Positions 12,846 to 23,857 of a stretch of 64,000 nt of DNA are shown in pieces. Under the pieces are notes generated by a model. That model worked only from the letters and a program-made list of their open reading frames with translations, made no database searches and was not told the DNA's origin. The position numbers and the translations under genes are program-made. This DNA comes from Archivesica marissinica (Eukaryota > Mollusca > Bivalvia > Venerida > Vesicomyidae), in assembly GCA_014843695.1 (NCBI GenBank), contig CM026387.1, positions 67,662,718-67,726,717 on the forward strand, written 5' to 3'. Position 1 is the first letter of the stretch; every line of letters starts with the position of its first letter.

Positions 12846-13292
12846 AGGTTTTTACACCCCTTTACAAGAGGTGGACAGTGCTCATTCTTACACACAGTTT
12901 GGTTTTTACACCCCATTTACAAGAGGTGGACAGTGCTCATTCTTACACACAGTTTGGTTTTTACACCCCTTTACAAGAAGTGGACAGTGCTCATTCTTAC
13001 ACACAGTTTGGTTTTTACACCCCTTTACAAGAAGTGGACAGTGCTCATTCTTACACACACAGTTTGGTTTTTACACCCCTTTACAAGAAGTGGACAGTGC
13101 CCATTCTTACACACACAGATTGGTTTTTACACCCCTTTACAAGAAGTGGACAGTGCTCATTCTTACACACACAGTTTGGTTTTTACACCCCTTTACAAGA
13201 AGTGGACAGTGCCCATTCTTACACACACAGTTTGGTTTTTACACCCCTTTACAAGAAGTGGACTGTGCTCATTCTTACACACACAGTTTGGT
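12846..13292. repeat. Tandem array, about 54-bp unit, 8 copies
   Basis: Unit contains TTTTTACACCCCTTTACAAG and AGTGGACAGTGC(T/C)CATTC. The CA run length varies by two. Confidence 0.95.
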
Positions 13293-13375
13293 TGAAGTGT
13301 TGATTATGATTATTTACGTTTACTTGTAATCTTATAAAAAATGTGACTCATCTGTCTACAAATTGTGTGTGTGTT

Positions 13376-13660
13376 CTACGTTTATTTATTGTCGCTACCG
13401 GTTGCCCATATGAGCGATGCCTCCTGAAGAGATTAGTCATTTTAGATTTTTGGAGGATAGTGCAATGATACAGACAGAAACCCATTCCAGAGTCTCCTCT
13501 GGCTCTTTTACGTGCACGGTGTACAGCACAGACACGAGACCTTGGTTTAAAGTCCCATCGGAAAGACTGTTAATTTTATTATGGTCAGGTGGGGGATCGA
13601 ACCTATGATCACTGGATTACCAGACCAGTGTGTTACCACTGGACCACAGATGGACTCTAC
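13376..13660 (-). mobile_element. tRNA-Thr-like SINE, family S1
   Basis: On minus: tRNA-like head (GTCCAGTGGTAACACACTGG and a GGTTCGATCCCCC B box), then body with CGAGACTCTGGAATGG-type text and GGCAACCGGTAGCGAC near the end. Better head at 21139-21425. Confidence 0.82.
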
Positions 13661-13896
13661 ATATCTTAATATGTAGGTTCACCCACTAAAATGTGTATTT
13701 ACAGAAGTGTACATGGAAGTTTGTGTAAATCCAGAGAAAAGCAACAGTATTGTACGATATTGTGCATAGAAAATACTTTCTAATGCTATTAACAGGTTCT
13801 AGTTAGACCTAATTCCTATTGTATTTATGTTAAACAAACTTACTGGTATAATCCACATTACAGTGTTAGAGAAGCAGCTATACGTGTGGCTATACG

Positions 13897-14065
13897 TGTG
13901 GCGTCCGTGGTCCAGTGGTAGAGCGTCAGACTTGGAATCGAACAGTCCCGGGTTCGATACTCGGTCAGGCCACGTATGTAGTGTTAGGTCGGCTAAGCAT
14001 GCCCAGGAAAACATGTCTAGGTCCCCGCAAGGGATTTGACATTAATGGAACATACATACATACGA
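13897..14065 (+). mobile_element. tRNA-derived SINE, family S8
   Basis: tRNA-like head with A box GTGGTCCAGTGGTAGAGC and B box GGGTTCGATAC, then a short unrelated body ending in CATACATA repeats. The anticodon arm is degenerate, so not a working tRNA. Confidence 0.7.
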
Positions 14066-14150
14066 AAGTATCTTAATATGAAAATACAACCTACTAGAGA
14101 CAATAAGCTGAACAGACAGACAGACAGACAGACAAACTTCTCTTGTCAAG

Positions 14151-14668
14151 TACAGTCTACATTCATTATGTCGAATTCAGTCGGACCGAACAAAATACTT
14201 CGACATAACCGAAGTTTGACATAACAGATATTGACCATATTTCCAAAGATGATGTTTTTCGTACTAGTAGATCGCAGCTCCGTACATTTGCTCCATAAAT
14301 CATTTTCCATGTGTTCATTGTTATAACCGTGACATGGGCACGCTTGATCAAATAACACTAATATCGTATTTAATATGATTGTTTGTTTGCGCAGGCACGG
14401 TGGTCCATCTTTGATCAGCTAAATTTGCTGACTGAAAGTCACACTTCGGCAACAAAGTGGCATTTTGACATTACGAGTGTTAATTACTGCACATTTATAC
14501 TGAAGGGACAAAAAAATTAATTTGATATAACAAAAAATTCAACTTAACGAAATTCGATACAAATGTTATATGTACAGTGATAGTGTCTGAAACGCGACTT
14601 TGATCCAACTTCGAGATAACAGGAGAATTCAACATAACCGACTTTTGACATTACGGATGTAGACTGTA
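14151..14668. mobile_element. Tc1/mariner-like MITE with internal CGACATAAC repeats, 514 bp plus TA duplications
   Basis: TA followed by CAGTCTACATTCATTATGTC on the left. The right end, reverse-complemented, reads CAGTCTACATCCGTAATGTC followed by TA. Inside, short motifs of the type TTCGACATAACCGAAGTT recur. TA target duplication and inverted ends are visible; no transposase frame. Confidence 0.8.
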
Positions 14669-15157
14669 TATTTATTCCATTCAGGGAGATGCTTAACAGT
14701 TCAGAGAAAAGTCGAAGAGTTCACAGAGAGAAGTTTAACAAATCAAGCACAAGTTCAATAGTTCAGGGAGAAGCTTATCAGTTCAATGAAACTACCCCCC
14801 CCCCTGACATCTCTCTAGCACAAACAGACAGCAGTATTGGAACAGACATAATTTCACTGAATGATTTAACATTATTTTATTGACAGTTTATATTAATGCC
14901 TGCAGCAATGTTCTGTCATCACTATACAGAAATAATCCTATATTAAATCATCATCCGCATTTATTATTGTTAATAAAGAAACTAATTGGTTGAAAGTGTC
15001 AGTGCTATATTGCACTTGCTGAAAGAAAGGCATACAATAATATGAAGATACAACATGAAGTATGGATTCTCAAGGCATGCACGATAGATGAGCTTAAAAT
15101 TAAATATAAATTAATACGTAACATAAAAAAAAAATTTAAAATGTAGTCTGTTCTTAC

Positions 15158-15202
15158 CTCCCACTTGGAGTACTTCTTTTCAATATTTTCTGCCTGGAGA
15201 GT
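15158..15202 (-). CDS. ANO: Anoctamin small exon (15 codons), probable
   Basis: A 45-bp minus-strand exon between a TATTACAG acceptor and a GTAAGA donor, phase 0 on both sides. It encodes TLQAENIEKKYSKWE. The region between the HAPWEVL block and the APF block is poorly conserved in anoctamins, so the family cannot be recognised from this piece alone. I include it because both splice sites are good and both phases fit the neighbouring exons (19230-19325 and 1611-1759). A 3.7-kb 26-bp tandem array begins 20 bases upstream of its acceptor. Transcript data could show that it is skipped or absent. Confidence 0.6.
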
Positions 15203-18200
15203 CTGTAATATATAAAGCATGTGTGTCAGGTCGCTGGTCTATGATATATGGCAAGGCAGCTGGTCTATGATATATGGCATGGCAGCCAGTCTATGATATA
15301 TGGCAAGGAAGCCGGTCTATGATATATGACAAGGAAGCCGGTCTATGGTATATGACAAGGAAGCCGGTCTATGGTATATGGCTAGGCAGCTGGTCTATGA
15401 TATATGGCATGGCAGCCAGTCTATGGTATATGACAAGGAAGCCGGTCTATGGTATATGACAAGGAAGCCGGTCTATGGTATATGACAAGGAAGCCGGTCT
15501 ATGGTATATGGCTAGGCAGCTGGTCTATGATATATGACAAGGAAGCCGGTCTATGGTATATGGCTAGGCAGCTGGTCTATGGTATATGACAAGGAAGCCA
15601 GTCTATGGTATATGACAAGGAAGCCGGTCTATGGTATATGACAAGGAAGCCGGTCTATGGTATATGGCTAGGCAGCTGGTCTATGATATATGACAAGGAA
15701 GCCGGTCTATGGTATATGGCTAGGCAGCTGGTCTATGGTATATGACAAGGCGGTCAGTCTATGATATATGACAAGGTGGTCAGTCTATGATATATGGCAA
15801 GGAAGCCGGTCTATGGTATATGACAAGGAAGCCGGTCTATGATATATGACAAGGAAGCCGGTCTATGGTATATGACAAGGAAGCCGGTCTATGATATATG
15901 ACAAGGCAGCGGGTCTATGGTATATGACAAGGAAGCTGGTCTATGATATATGACAAGGAAGCCGGTCTATGGTATATGACAAGGAAGCCGGTCTATGATA
16001 TATGACAAGGAAGCCGGTCTATGGTATATGACAAGGAAGCCGGTCTATGATATATGACAAGCAAGCCGGTCTATGGTATATGACAAGGAAGCCGGTCTAT
16101 GATATATGACAAGGAAGCCAGTCTATGGTATATGACAAGGCAGCGGGTCTATGGTATATGACAAGGAAGCTGGTCTATGATATATGACAAGGAAGCCGGT
16201 ATATGACAAGGAAGCCGGTCTATGATATATGGCTAGGAAGCCAGTCTATGGTATATGACAAGGAAGCCGGTCTATGATATATGGCAAGGCAGCTGGTCTA
16301 TGGTATATGACAAGGAAGCCGGTCTATGATATATGACAAGGAAGCCGGTCTATGGTATATGGCTAGGAAGCCGGTCTATGGTATATGGCTAGGCAGCTGG
16401 TCTATGATATATGGCTAGGCAGCTGGTCTATGATATATGGCAAGGCAGCAGGTCTATGATATATGACAAGGAAGCCGGTCTATGATATATGACAAGGCGG
16501 TCAGTCTATGATATATGGCAAGGCAGCAGGTCTATGATATATGACAAGGAAGCCGGTCTATGGTATATGACAAGGCAGCTGGTCTATGGTATATGACAAG
16601 GAAGCCGGTCTATGGTATATGACAAGGCAGCGGGTATATGACAAGGAAGCTGGTCTATGATATATGACAAGGAAGCCGGTCTATGGTATATGACAAGGAA
16701 GCCGGTATATGATATATGACAAGGAAGCCGGTCTATGGTATATGACAAGGAAGCCGGTCTATGATATATGACAAGGAAGCCGGTCTATGGTATATGACAA
16801 GGCAGCGGGTCTATGGTATATGACAAGGAAGCTGGTCTATGATATATGACAAGGAAGCCGGTCTATGGTATATGACAAGGAAGCCGGTCTATGATATATG
16901 GCTAGGAAGCCGGTCTATGGTATATGACAAGGAAGCCGGTCTATGATATATGGCAAGGCAGCTGGTCTATGGTATATGACAAGGAAGCCGGTCTATGATA
17001 TATGACAAGGAAGCCGGTCTATGGTATATGGCTAGGAAGCTGGTCTATGGTATATGGCTAGGCAGCTGGTCTATGATATATGGCTAGGCAGCTGGTCTAT
17101 GATATATGGCAAGGCAGCAGGTCTATGATATATGACAAGGAAGCCGGTCTATGGTATATGACAAGGCAGCTGGTCTATGGTATATGACAAGGAAGCCGGT
17201 CTATGGTATATGACAAGGCAGCTGGTCTATGGTATATGACAAGGAAGCCGGTCTATGATATATGACTAGACAGCTGGTCTATGGCAAGGCAGCTGGTCTA
17301 TGATATATGACAAGGCGGTCAGTCTATGATATATGGCAAGGCAGCAGGTCTATGATATATGACAAGGAAGCCGGTCTATGATATATGACAAGGAAGCCGG
17401 TCTATGATATATGACTAGACAGCTTGTCTATGGTATATGGCAAGGCAGCTGGTCTATGATATATGACTAGACAGCTGGTATATGGTATATGGCAAGGCAG
17501 CTGGTCTATGATATATGACTAGACAGCTGGTCTATGATATATGGCTAGGCAGCGGGTCTGATATATGGCAAGGCAGCTGGTCTATGATATATGGCAAGGC
17601 AGCTGGTCTATGATATATGACAAGGAAGCTGGTCTATGATATATGACTAGACAGCTGGTCTATGGTATATGGCAAGGCAGCTGGTCTATGATATATGGCT
17701 AGGCAGCTGGTCTATGATATATGGCTAGGCAGCTGGTCTATGATATATGACAAGGAAGCTGGTCTATGATATATGGCAAGGAAGCCGGTCTATGATATAT
17801 GACAAGGAAGCTGGTCTATGATATATGACTAGACAGCTGGTCTATGGTATATGGCAAGGCAGCTGGTCTATGATATATGGCTAGGCAGCTAGTCTATGAT
17901 ATATGGCTAGGCAGCTGGTCTATGATATACGACAAGGAAGCTGGTCTATGATATATGGCAAGGAAGCCGGTCTATGATATATGGCAAGGCAGCTGGTCTA
18001 TGATATATGGCAAGACAGCTGGTCTATGATATACGGCAAGGCAGCTGGTCTATGATATATGGCTAGGCAGCGGGTCTATGATATACGGCAAGGCAGCCGG
18101 TCTATGATATATGACAAGGAAGCCGGTCTATGATATATGACAAGGAAGCCGGTCTATGATATATGGCTAGGCAGCTGGTCTACGATATATGGCAAGACAG

Positions 18201-19229
18201 CCGGTCTATGATATATGGCAAGACAGCTGGTCTATGATATATGACAAGGCAGCCAGTCTATGATATATGACAAGGCAGCTGGTCTACGAAATATGGCAAG
18301 GCAGCAGGTCTATGATATATTGCTAAGCAGCTGGTCTATGATATATGGCAATGCAGCTGGTCTATGCTATATGCCAAGGCAGCTGGTCTATGATATATGG
18401 CAATGCAGCTGGTCTATGATATATGCCAAGGCAGCTGGTCTATGATATATGGCAAGGCAGCTGGTCTATGATATATGGCAAGGCAGTGGGTCTATGATAT
18501 ATGGCAAGGCAGCTGGTCTATGATATATGGCAAGGCAGCTGGTCTATGATATATGGCAAGGCAGTGGGTCTATGATATATGGCAAGGCAGCTGGTCTATG
18601 ATATATGGCAAGGCAGCTGGTCTATGATATATGGCAAGGCAGTGGGTCTATGATATATGGCAAGGCAGCTGGTCTATGATATATGGCAAGGCAGCTGGTC
18701 TATGATATATGGCAAGGCAGTGGGTCTATGATATATGGCAAGGCAGCTGGTCTATGATATATGGCAAGGCAGCTGGTCTATGATATATGGCAAGGCAGTG
18801 GGTCTATGATATATGGCAAGGCAGCTGGTCTATGATATATGGCAAGGCAGCTGGTCTATGATATATGGCAAGGCAGCTGGTCTATGATATATGCCATGAT
18901 AGACAGATCTAGCAATGTTTCACTTGGCACTCCAAAGCAAAACTCAGGAACACTGATTACTCACACCCACAACCTTACCACCCTGAGCACAGTCTCAAAG
19001 CCACCAGAACCTGTTTGTCACAGAATTAAACACAAGATCTTCCAACCCTGCAAACAGTCCCAAGGGCCCGGAACATGTCAGTCAAGGACATAAGCCCATG
19101 ACATTTTCACCCTGCAGACACTCCGTACTCGTCTACCTATGTGTATCTATGATTGTACAATAATTCTAATATTGAGCATTATATATATACATTATTATAT
19201 ATAACAGATGCATTTCTCATATATATTAC
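15203..19229. other. Anoctamin intron (4.0 kb), almost wholly a tandem array
   Basis: Array 15222-18896 fills nearly all of it. 18900-19150 is single-copy and contains no gene that I can support. Confidence 0.75.
15222..18896. repeat. Tandem array, 26-bp unit, about 141 copies with higher-order structure
   Basis: Base unit GGTCTATGATATATGGCAAG plus GCAGCT. Variants GACAAGGAAGCC, GGCTAGGCAGCT and GACTAGACAGCT occur in patterned order. At 18480-18800 every third unit ends GCAGTG, a 78-bp higher-order repeat. A longer block of about 660 bp recurs (about 16141 and 16801). Confidence 0.97.
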
Positions 19230-19325
19230 CTGTCGCATTTTCATCTTCATTTTGAGGATTTCACCGTATCTTGTGAGGACTTCCCACGGTGCATGTATCT
19301 TGACGAAATGCACTTGTTCGTCTCT
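19230..19325 (-). CDS. ANO: Anoctamin internal exon (HFVKIHAPWEVL block)
   Basis: A 96-bp minus-strand exon, phase 0 in and out, with a TGTGTTACAG acceptor and a GTAATA donor. Its 32 residues contain VHFVKIHAPWEVLTRYGEIL followed by a Lys/Met-rich stretch. FVKIHAPWEVL...YAE.L.(I/L)KMP is one of the most recognisable anoctamin N-terminal blocks, lying after the DGxRRIDFVL segment in the dimerisation domain. It splices in frame from the exon at 20711-20872. Confidence 0.93.
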
Positions 19326-19407
19326 CTGTAACACAAACACAACCCCCAGTAACAAATGTAATGATGTACCAATATCTGTCTGCATTACATGTAACTGTTT
19401 GTTATCC

Positions 19408-20139
19408 CATCAATGTCCCTACATACCCAGTATATAGCTCGACGAGCATCCAACTTAACGACTCAGTGATGTTATCCCATCCATGTCCCTACATACCCAG
19501 TACATAGCTCGACTAGCATCCAACTTAACGACTCAGTGATGTTATCCCATCCATGTCCCTACATACCCAGTACATAGCTCGACTAGCATCCAACTTAACG
19601 ACTCAGTGCTGTTATCCATCCATGTCTCTACATAGCATCCCCAGTACATAGCTTCACTAGCATCCAACTTAACGACTCAGTGATGTTATCCCATCCATGT
19701 CCCTACATAGCATCCCCAGTACATAGCTTGACTAGCATCCAACTAAACGACTCAGTGATGTTATCCCATCCATGTCTCTACATAGCATCCCCAGTACATA
19801 GCTTGACTAGCATCCAACTTAACGACTCAGTGATGTTATCCCATCCATGTCCCTACATAGCATCCCCAGTACATAGCTTGACTAGCATTCAATTTAACGA
19901 CTCAGTGATGTTATCCCATCCATGTCCCTACATAGCATCCCCAGTACATAGCTTCACTAGCATCCAACTTAACGACTCAGTGCTGTTATCCATCCATGTC
20001 CCTACATAGCATCCCCAGTACATAGCTGGACTAGCCTCCAACTTAACGACTCAGTGATGTTATCCCATCCATGTCCCTACATAGCATCCCCAGTACATAG
20101 CTGGACTAGCCTCCAACTTAACGACTCAGTGATGTTATA
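19408..20139. repeat. Tandem array, 66-76 bp unit, about 10 copies
   Basis: Unit contains GTTATCCCATCCATGTCCCT, CCCAGTACATAGCT and CCAACTTAACGACTCAGTG. The left three units lack an AGCATC insertion seen in the right ones. Confidence 0.95.
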
Positions 20140-20204
20140 TTTTCTGATATTTGGAGATCATGGAGTATAATCCAATACTGTTGACTGGTCATGGTGTTGG
20201 ATAG

Positions 20205-20388
20205 TAGTTTAGTTTATACAAATTCATTTAGCTCGATTGTGAAACAAGTTCTTACAACTTATATTAATCACTCTCGAGACCTCATTCCTGAATCTATCAC
20301 CACGAGGGAGAGAGAAGAGGCAATGTGGAATTTAAATGCCTTGCCTAAGGGTACAATCATAACGGCTCCAGCGGGGTCGAACTTCGGG
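20205..20388 (-). mobile_element. SINE family S5, truncated at its head
   Basis: Tail and body match 7292-7532 but the tRNA head is replaced from about 20389 by family B MITE sequence. Confidence 0.8.
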
Positions 20389-20552
20389 CCGTGCCGTCTG
20401 ATCGCGCTCTATGCTGTTTGCTATTCAGATGATATTGCTAAGACACTTGGCTATGTAGCAAACAACATAGATCCTGATCAGCACGCAGCGACTGATCTGG
20501 ATCTATGTTGTTTGCAAAAGCCTTTAAATGTATCCAGAATGAAATGGGTTAA
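20389..20552. mobile_element. piggyBac-like MITE family B, truncated left end
   Basis: Matches the right two-thirds of 10190-10436 and keeps the right terminus CCAGAATGAAATGGGTTAA. The left terminus is missing. Confidence 0.82.
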
Positions 20553-20710
20553 ACAACTTAAAAATGTCTATATATAATAAAAAATGCAAAACAGGAAATT
20601 ATTGGTTCTAACAAGCAAAAGATTTTAATAGATGGTTTGTTAAACCACTTAAAATGTCTATGTAAAATTAGGTGGTACAATACTGTAAAACAAGACCGTT
20701 GATATCTTAC

Positions 20711-20872
20711 AGTGTCATATTCCAGCTTGAGTCCTTCCTCTACCAGATTTTCCTCAAATAATTCTCGTGCTTTTCTTGCCTTCTGAACATGCTCATTTTC
20801 CTTCTTGGGCACCTCCCATGCCAGCACAAAGTCTATGCGATTCACCCCATCGTTAAAGAACAGGTTCCTGCC
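20711..20872 (-). CDS. ANO: Anoctamin internal exon, start of dimerisation domain
   Basis: A 162-bp minus-strand exon (54 codons, phase 0 in and out), with acceptor TGCATCATTCAG and donor GTAAGA. It reads NLFFNDGVNRIDFVLAWEV, then a Lys/Glu-rich linker, then ELFEENLVEEGLKLEYDT. The family signature is (L/I)FFxDGxRRIDFVLxY...RxxFExNLxxxGLxLE, the opening of the anoctamin cytosolic dimerisation domain. Anoctamins are dimeric membrane proteins acting as Ca2+-activated chloride channels or lipid scramblases. This exon is on the cytosolic side and does not decide between the two. Confidence 0.93.
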
Positions 20873-21138
20873 CTGAATGATGCAAATAGTCAACAATATG
20901 TAACATCTAACAGATGACGAAATATTCATGAACAGAAAGTTTAGGTAACTCAGGTTAGTTTAATAATAAACATCAAGATTACATGGGATAGGAATACAAG
21001 AGGGCAATGCTGCCTGGATCACTCATCAGTCTTAGATAGATAATATTTCATCATACATGGGGGGGGGTGGGGTGAAGGAAATCGGCAGTGTTGCATGAAA
21101 TTCTAATATAAAACAACTGCTGAGCCAATTTTTTATAT

Positions 21139-21425
21139 CGGATCAGTAGTCCAGTGGTAACACGCTGGACTGGTAATCCAGGGATCGCAGGTTTGATCCC
21201 CCGTCTGACCCTAATAAAATTAACAATCTTTCAGATGGGACGTTAAACCGAGGTCTCGTGTCGGTGCTTTACACCGTGCATGTAAAAGAACCAGAGGAGA
21301 CTCTGGAATGGGTCTCTCTCTGTATCATGCACTATCCTTCAAAAATCTAAAATGACTAATCTCTTCAGGAGGCGTCGCTCAAATGGGCAACCGGTAGCGA
21401 CGATAAAAAAACATAAAACGCACAC
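21139..21425 (+). mobile_element. tRNA-Thr-like SINE, family S1, best copy
   Basis: Head shows A box TAGTCCAGTGGTAAC, an anticodon arm CTGGA-CTGGTAA-TCCAG with GGT (Thr) in the loop, and B box GGTTTGATCCCCC. The body ends near GGCAACCGGTAGCGACG and an A-rich tail. The tRNA-like part is continuous with the SINE body, so it is not called as a tRNA gene. Confidence 0.85.
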
Positions 21426-21593
21426 AATTTTTTAATACCCATAATTCTAATTCAGATTCAAAGACATTCGACCTAATATTCCGCAACCCCCCAATAATTT
21501 GGCAATGGATGTGAGGGCAGATGAACTTGTAGAATGTTGCATATGAATTAAAAAAAAAATTTGATGAGTGGGGCTACTGAATGAGAAGGGTAG

Positions 21594-21858
21594 TTATGTT
21601 ATATTTCGGGTTTTACGCCTGCATCAGCACCATTTTGGGCTATATCGCCAGCGGGCAGTTTACCTAACAACACCTTTCCTGGGCAGGCTCCAGCGGTTAA
21701 CCAGTACTTGAGTGCATCAACCTCCGTAAGAAAGTGCCATCTTTTTCATATTAATGAGACACGGCCTGAGCGGGGCTCGAACCCGTGACCATCAGTGATG
21801 ATAGGTTACAGTGGTATACAAGTCAGTGACCGTAACCACTCGACCACGGAGGTGGGCT
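21594..21858 (-). mobile_element. tRNA-Ser/Leu-like SINE, family S3, full
   Basis: On minus: head with CCTCCGTGGTCGAGTGGTTA, a long variable arm as in class II tRNAs, B box GGGTTCGAGCCCC, and a body with CGCTGGAGCCTGCCCAGG. Near-identical copy at 46974-47243. Confidence 0.85.
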
Positions 21859-21963
21859 TGAGAAGGGTAGAGTGCACAGATCAGAAGGGCAGACATTTCA
21901 GCAACGTTCCCTCCACTATTCATCCCGGTATCACTCTAATGTTTTCCAAGTCTAATCAAACTG

Positions 21964-22161
21964 TTACGGAAGAGAAGTCATAAACATACTTAAAGTTTTC
22001 AAGATTGGACAATTCAGATCGTAACGATTTATCTTTTTCTGTTTTGGATCTACTTCTATACCCAATGCTTCGGACAAAGTCTCATCTAAATTCACCATCA
22101 AGGTTGTTAGTGAGCATAAGCCAAAAATAAATTTTAAGATGATCACAATAGTGGCGGCCAT
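21964..22161 (-). CDS. Unrecognised small ORF with signal-like N-terminus
   Basis: A 65-codon minus-strand frame with ATG in a strong context (AAAATGG) starting MAATIVIILKFIFGLCSL, a hydrophobic stretch resembling a signal peptide or anchor. A polar segment with DETLSEALG follows. An AA|GTATGT donor-like site near its end means it could also be a first exon. It lies in the anoctamin intron between 20872 and 22499 on the same strand. No family is recognised, and chance is a real alternative. Confidence 0.25.
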   Translation of the reverse strand: MAATIVIILKFIFGLCSLTTLMVNLDETLSEALGIEVDPKQKKINRYDLNCPILKTLSMFMTSLP

Positions 22162-22498
22162 TTTGTATACGAGATTGGAACCATGCTTCACACCAAGTTT
22201 CAAAGGCTATTCACAGCTATTTACATGTATTCACAGCTTATAGTAGGAGATGTTCTTGTGTACGGCTATCTGGCTCTAAATGTATGGAGACATACTGAAC
22301 AACTATTGCATATCCTACAATGTAGGCACCAAAATCAAATCGATCTCACATCACAACGCTGGGAAATTATATACATATAGCATATTGAGTCACTAAACCT
22401 GACCATGCATGACACTGATGAACTATTGTGTTTCCTTAGCAACAATCACATATAAACTGAAGGAAATACTTTACTTCATACTGGGTTTATTGGGTTAC

Positions 22499-22563
22499 CT
22501 TCTTTTTTTGTGGAGGAAATGAATCACCCCTGGGATCACCTGATACATTGCCACGCCCCTCAT
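22499..22563 (-). CDS. ANO: Anoctamin N-terminal linker exon, probable
   Basis: A 65-bp minus-strand exon with a pyrimidine-rich acceptor (TTTCTATTTATAG) and a GTAACC donor. It begins with two bases of a split codon and ends in phase 0. After the split Asp it reads EGRGNVSGDPRGDSFPPQKKK. Anoctamin N-termini before the DGxRRIDF block are low-complexity and poorly conserved, so recognition rests on splice sites and phase. It is the only piece I found that takes a phase-1 upstream exon (39001-39118, or 30176-30230) and delivers phase 0 to the exon at 20711-20872. A 39-bp tandem array starts about 33 bases upstream of the acceptor. Confidence 0.6.
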
Positions 22564-22595
22564 CTATAAATAGAAATACAAGAGAATGTATATAA

Positions 22596-23573
22596 ATATG
22601 TGCTGATAGAGAAGCCAGGATACACTTGTATTGGAAGTATGCTAATAGAGAAGCCAGGATACACTTGTATTGGGAGTATGCTAATAGAGAAGCCAGGATA
22701 CACTTGTATTGGGAGTATGCTAATAGAGAAGCCAGGATACACTTGTATTGGGAGTATGCTAATAGAGAAGCCAGGATACACTTGTATTGGGAGTATGCTA
22801 ATAGAGAAGCCAGGATACACTTGTATTGGGAGTATGCTAATAGAGAAGCCAGGATACACTTGTATTGGGAGTATGCTAATAGAGAAGCCAGGATACACTT
22901 GTATTGGGAGTATGCTAATAGAGAAGCCAGGATACACTTGTATTGGGAGTATGCTAATAGAGAAGCCAGGATACACTTGTATTGGGAGTATGCTAATAGA
23001 GAAGCCAGGATACACTTGTATTGGGGTTGTTGGGGGTTTGTTGGGGTTGTTGGGGGTTTGTTGGGGTTGTATAGAGAAGCCAGGATACACTTGTATTGGG
23101 AGTATGCTAATAGAGAAGCCAGGATACACTTGTATTGGGAGTATGCTAATAGAGAAGCCAGGATACACTTGTATTGGGAGTATGCTAATAGAGAAGCCAG
23201 GATACACTTGTATTGGGAGTATGCTAATAGAGAAGCCAGGATACACTTGTATTGGGAGTATGCTAATAGAGAAGCCAGGATACACTTGTATTGGGAGTAT
23301 GCTAATAGAGAAGCCAGGATACACTTGTATTGGGAGTATGCTAATAGAGAAGCCAGGATACACTTGTATTGGGAGTATGCTAATAGAGAAGCCAGGATAC
23401 ACTTGTATTGGGAGTATGCTAATAGAGAAGCCAGGATACACTTGTATTGGGAGTATGCTAATAGAGAAGCCAGGATACACTTGTATTGGGAGTATGCTAA
23501 TAGAGAAGCCAGGATACACTTGTACTGGGAGTATGCTAATAGAGAAGCCAGGATACATTTGTATTGGGAGTAT
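22596..23573. repeat. Tandem array, 39-bp unit, about 24 copies
   Basis: Highly uniform unit containing AATAGAGAAGCCAGGATACA and CTTGTATTGGGAGTATGCT. A 46-bp G/T-rich insert interrupts it near 23025-23071. Five frames are open for over 300 codons; none is a gene. Confidence 0.98.
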
Positions 23574-23636
23574 ATGTTGTTAGAATGTGCAGAAGAGTTT
23601 TGATTTAGTCTTAAATGGTATACATGTTTGTGTATA

Positions 23637-23857
23637 TTAACCCGTATCGTGCAGATTAAATTTGAAGGAATGTGCAAAGAACATAGATCCAGACCAGCCA
23701 TGGCATAACGCCGCATCGGATCAGGATCCATGTTGTTTGCTATTCAGACAAGAGTGTTAGCTCCACTATCCGAATAGCAAACAGCATATATTCTGTGCTG
23801 TCTTATCTGGCTCTATGCTGTTTGTAAAAGAGACTTTATTCGTAATTAGCGGGATAA
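23637..23857. mobile_element. piggyBac-like MITE, family C, degenerate
   Basis: Left end TTAACCCGTATCGTGCAG, right end (reverse-complemented) TTATCCCGCTAATTACG. Internal arms share CTATGCTGTTTG and CATAGATCC with family B. Confidence 0.6.

Larger units (their letters stand above)
1760..15157. other. Anoctamin intron (13.4 kb)
   Basis: A large intron between exons 15158-15202 and 1611-1759. It carries seven tandem arrays, four MITE-like elements (3525, 8330, 8598, 10190) plus the one at 14151, and SINE copies at 5264, 7292, 10534, 12598, 13376 and 13897. The stretches 1900-2600, 4470-5260, 5530-6430, 7540-8330, 8930-9870, 12060-12600 and 14670-15150 show no gene, RNA or repeat that I can name. 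Confidence 0.7.
19326..20710. other. Anoctamin intron (1.4 kb)
   Basis: Contains the 75-bp array (19408-20139), a truncated SINE (20205-20388) fused to a truncated family B MITE (20389-20552), and about 150 bases of AT-rich sequence before the next exon. Confidence 0.75.
20873..22498. other. Anoctamin intron (1.6 kb)
   Basis: Holds SINEs at 21139 and 21594, a poly-G run near 21060 and the unrecognised small ORF at 21964-22161. The remainder is single-copy with no clear signal. Confidence 0.7.

Noticed and set aside
13905..13975. Functional tRNA gene
   Set aside because: A and B boxes are present, but the anticodon arm does not fold properly and the sequence is the head of a SINE.
21139..21212. 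Functional tRNA-Thr gene
   Set aside because: Acceptor-stem pairing is degraded and the tRNA-like part continues into a SINE body present at other sites in the window.
22596..23573. CRISPR array
   Set aside because: Direct tandem repeats without unique spacers, in an animal genome.
22487..23731. Long frames on both strands of the 39-bp array
   Set aside because: 39 bp is a multiple of three, so five frames are open. Only the small spliced exon at 22499-22563 at its edge is kept.
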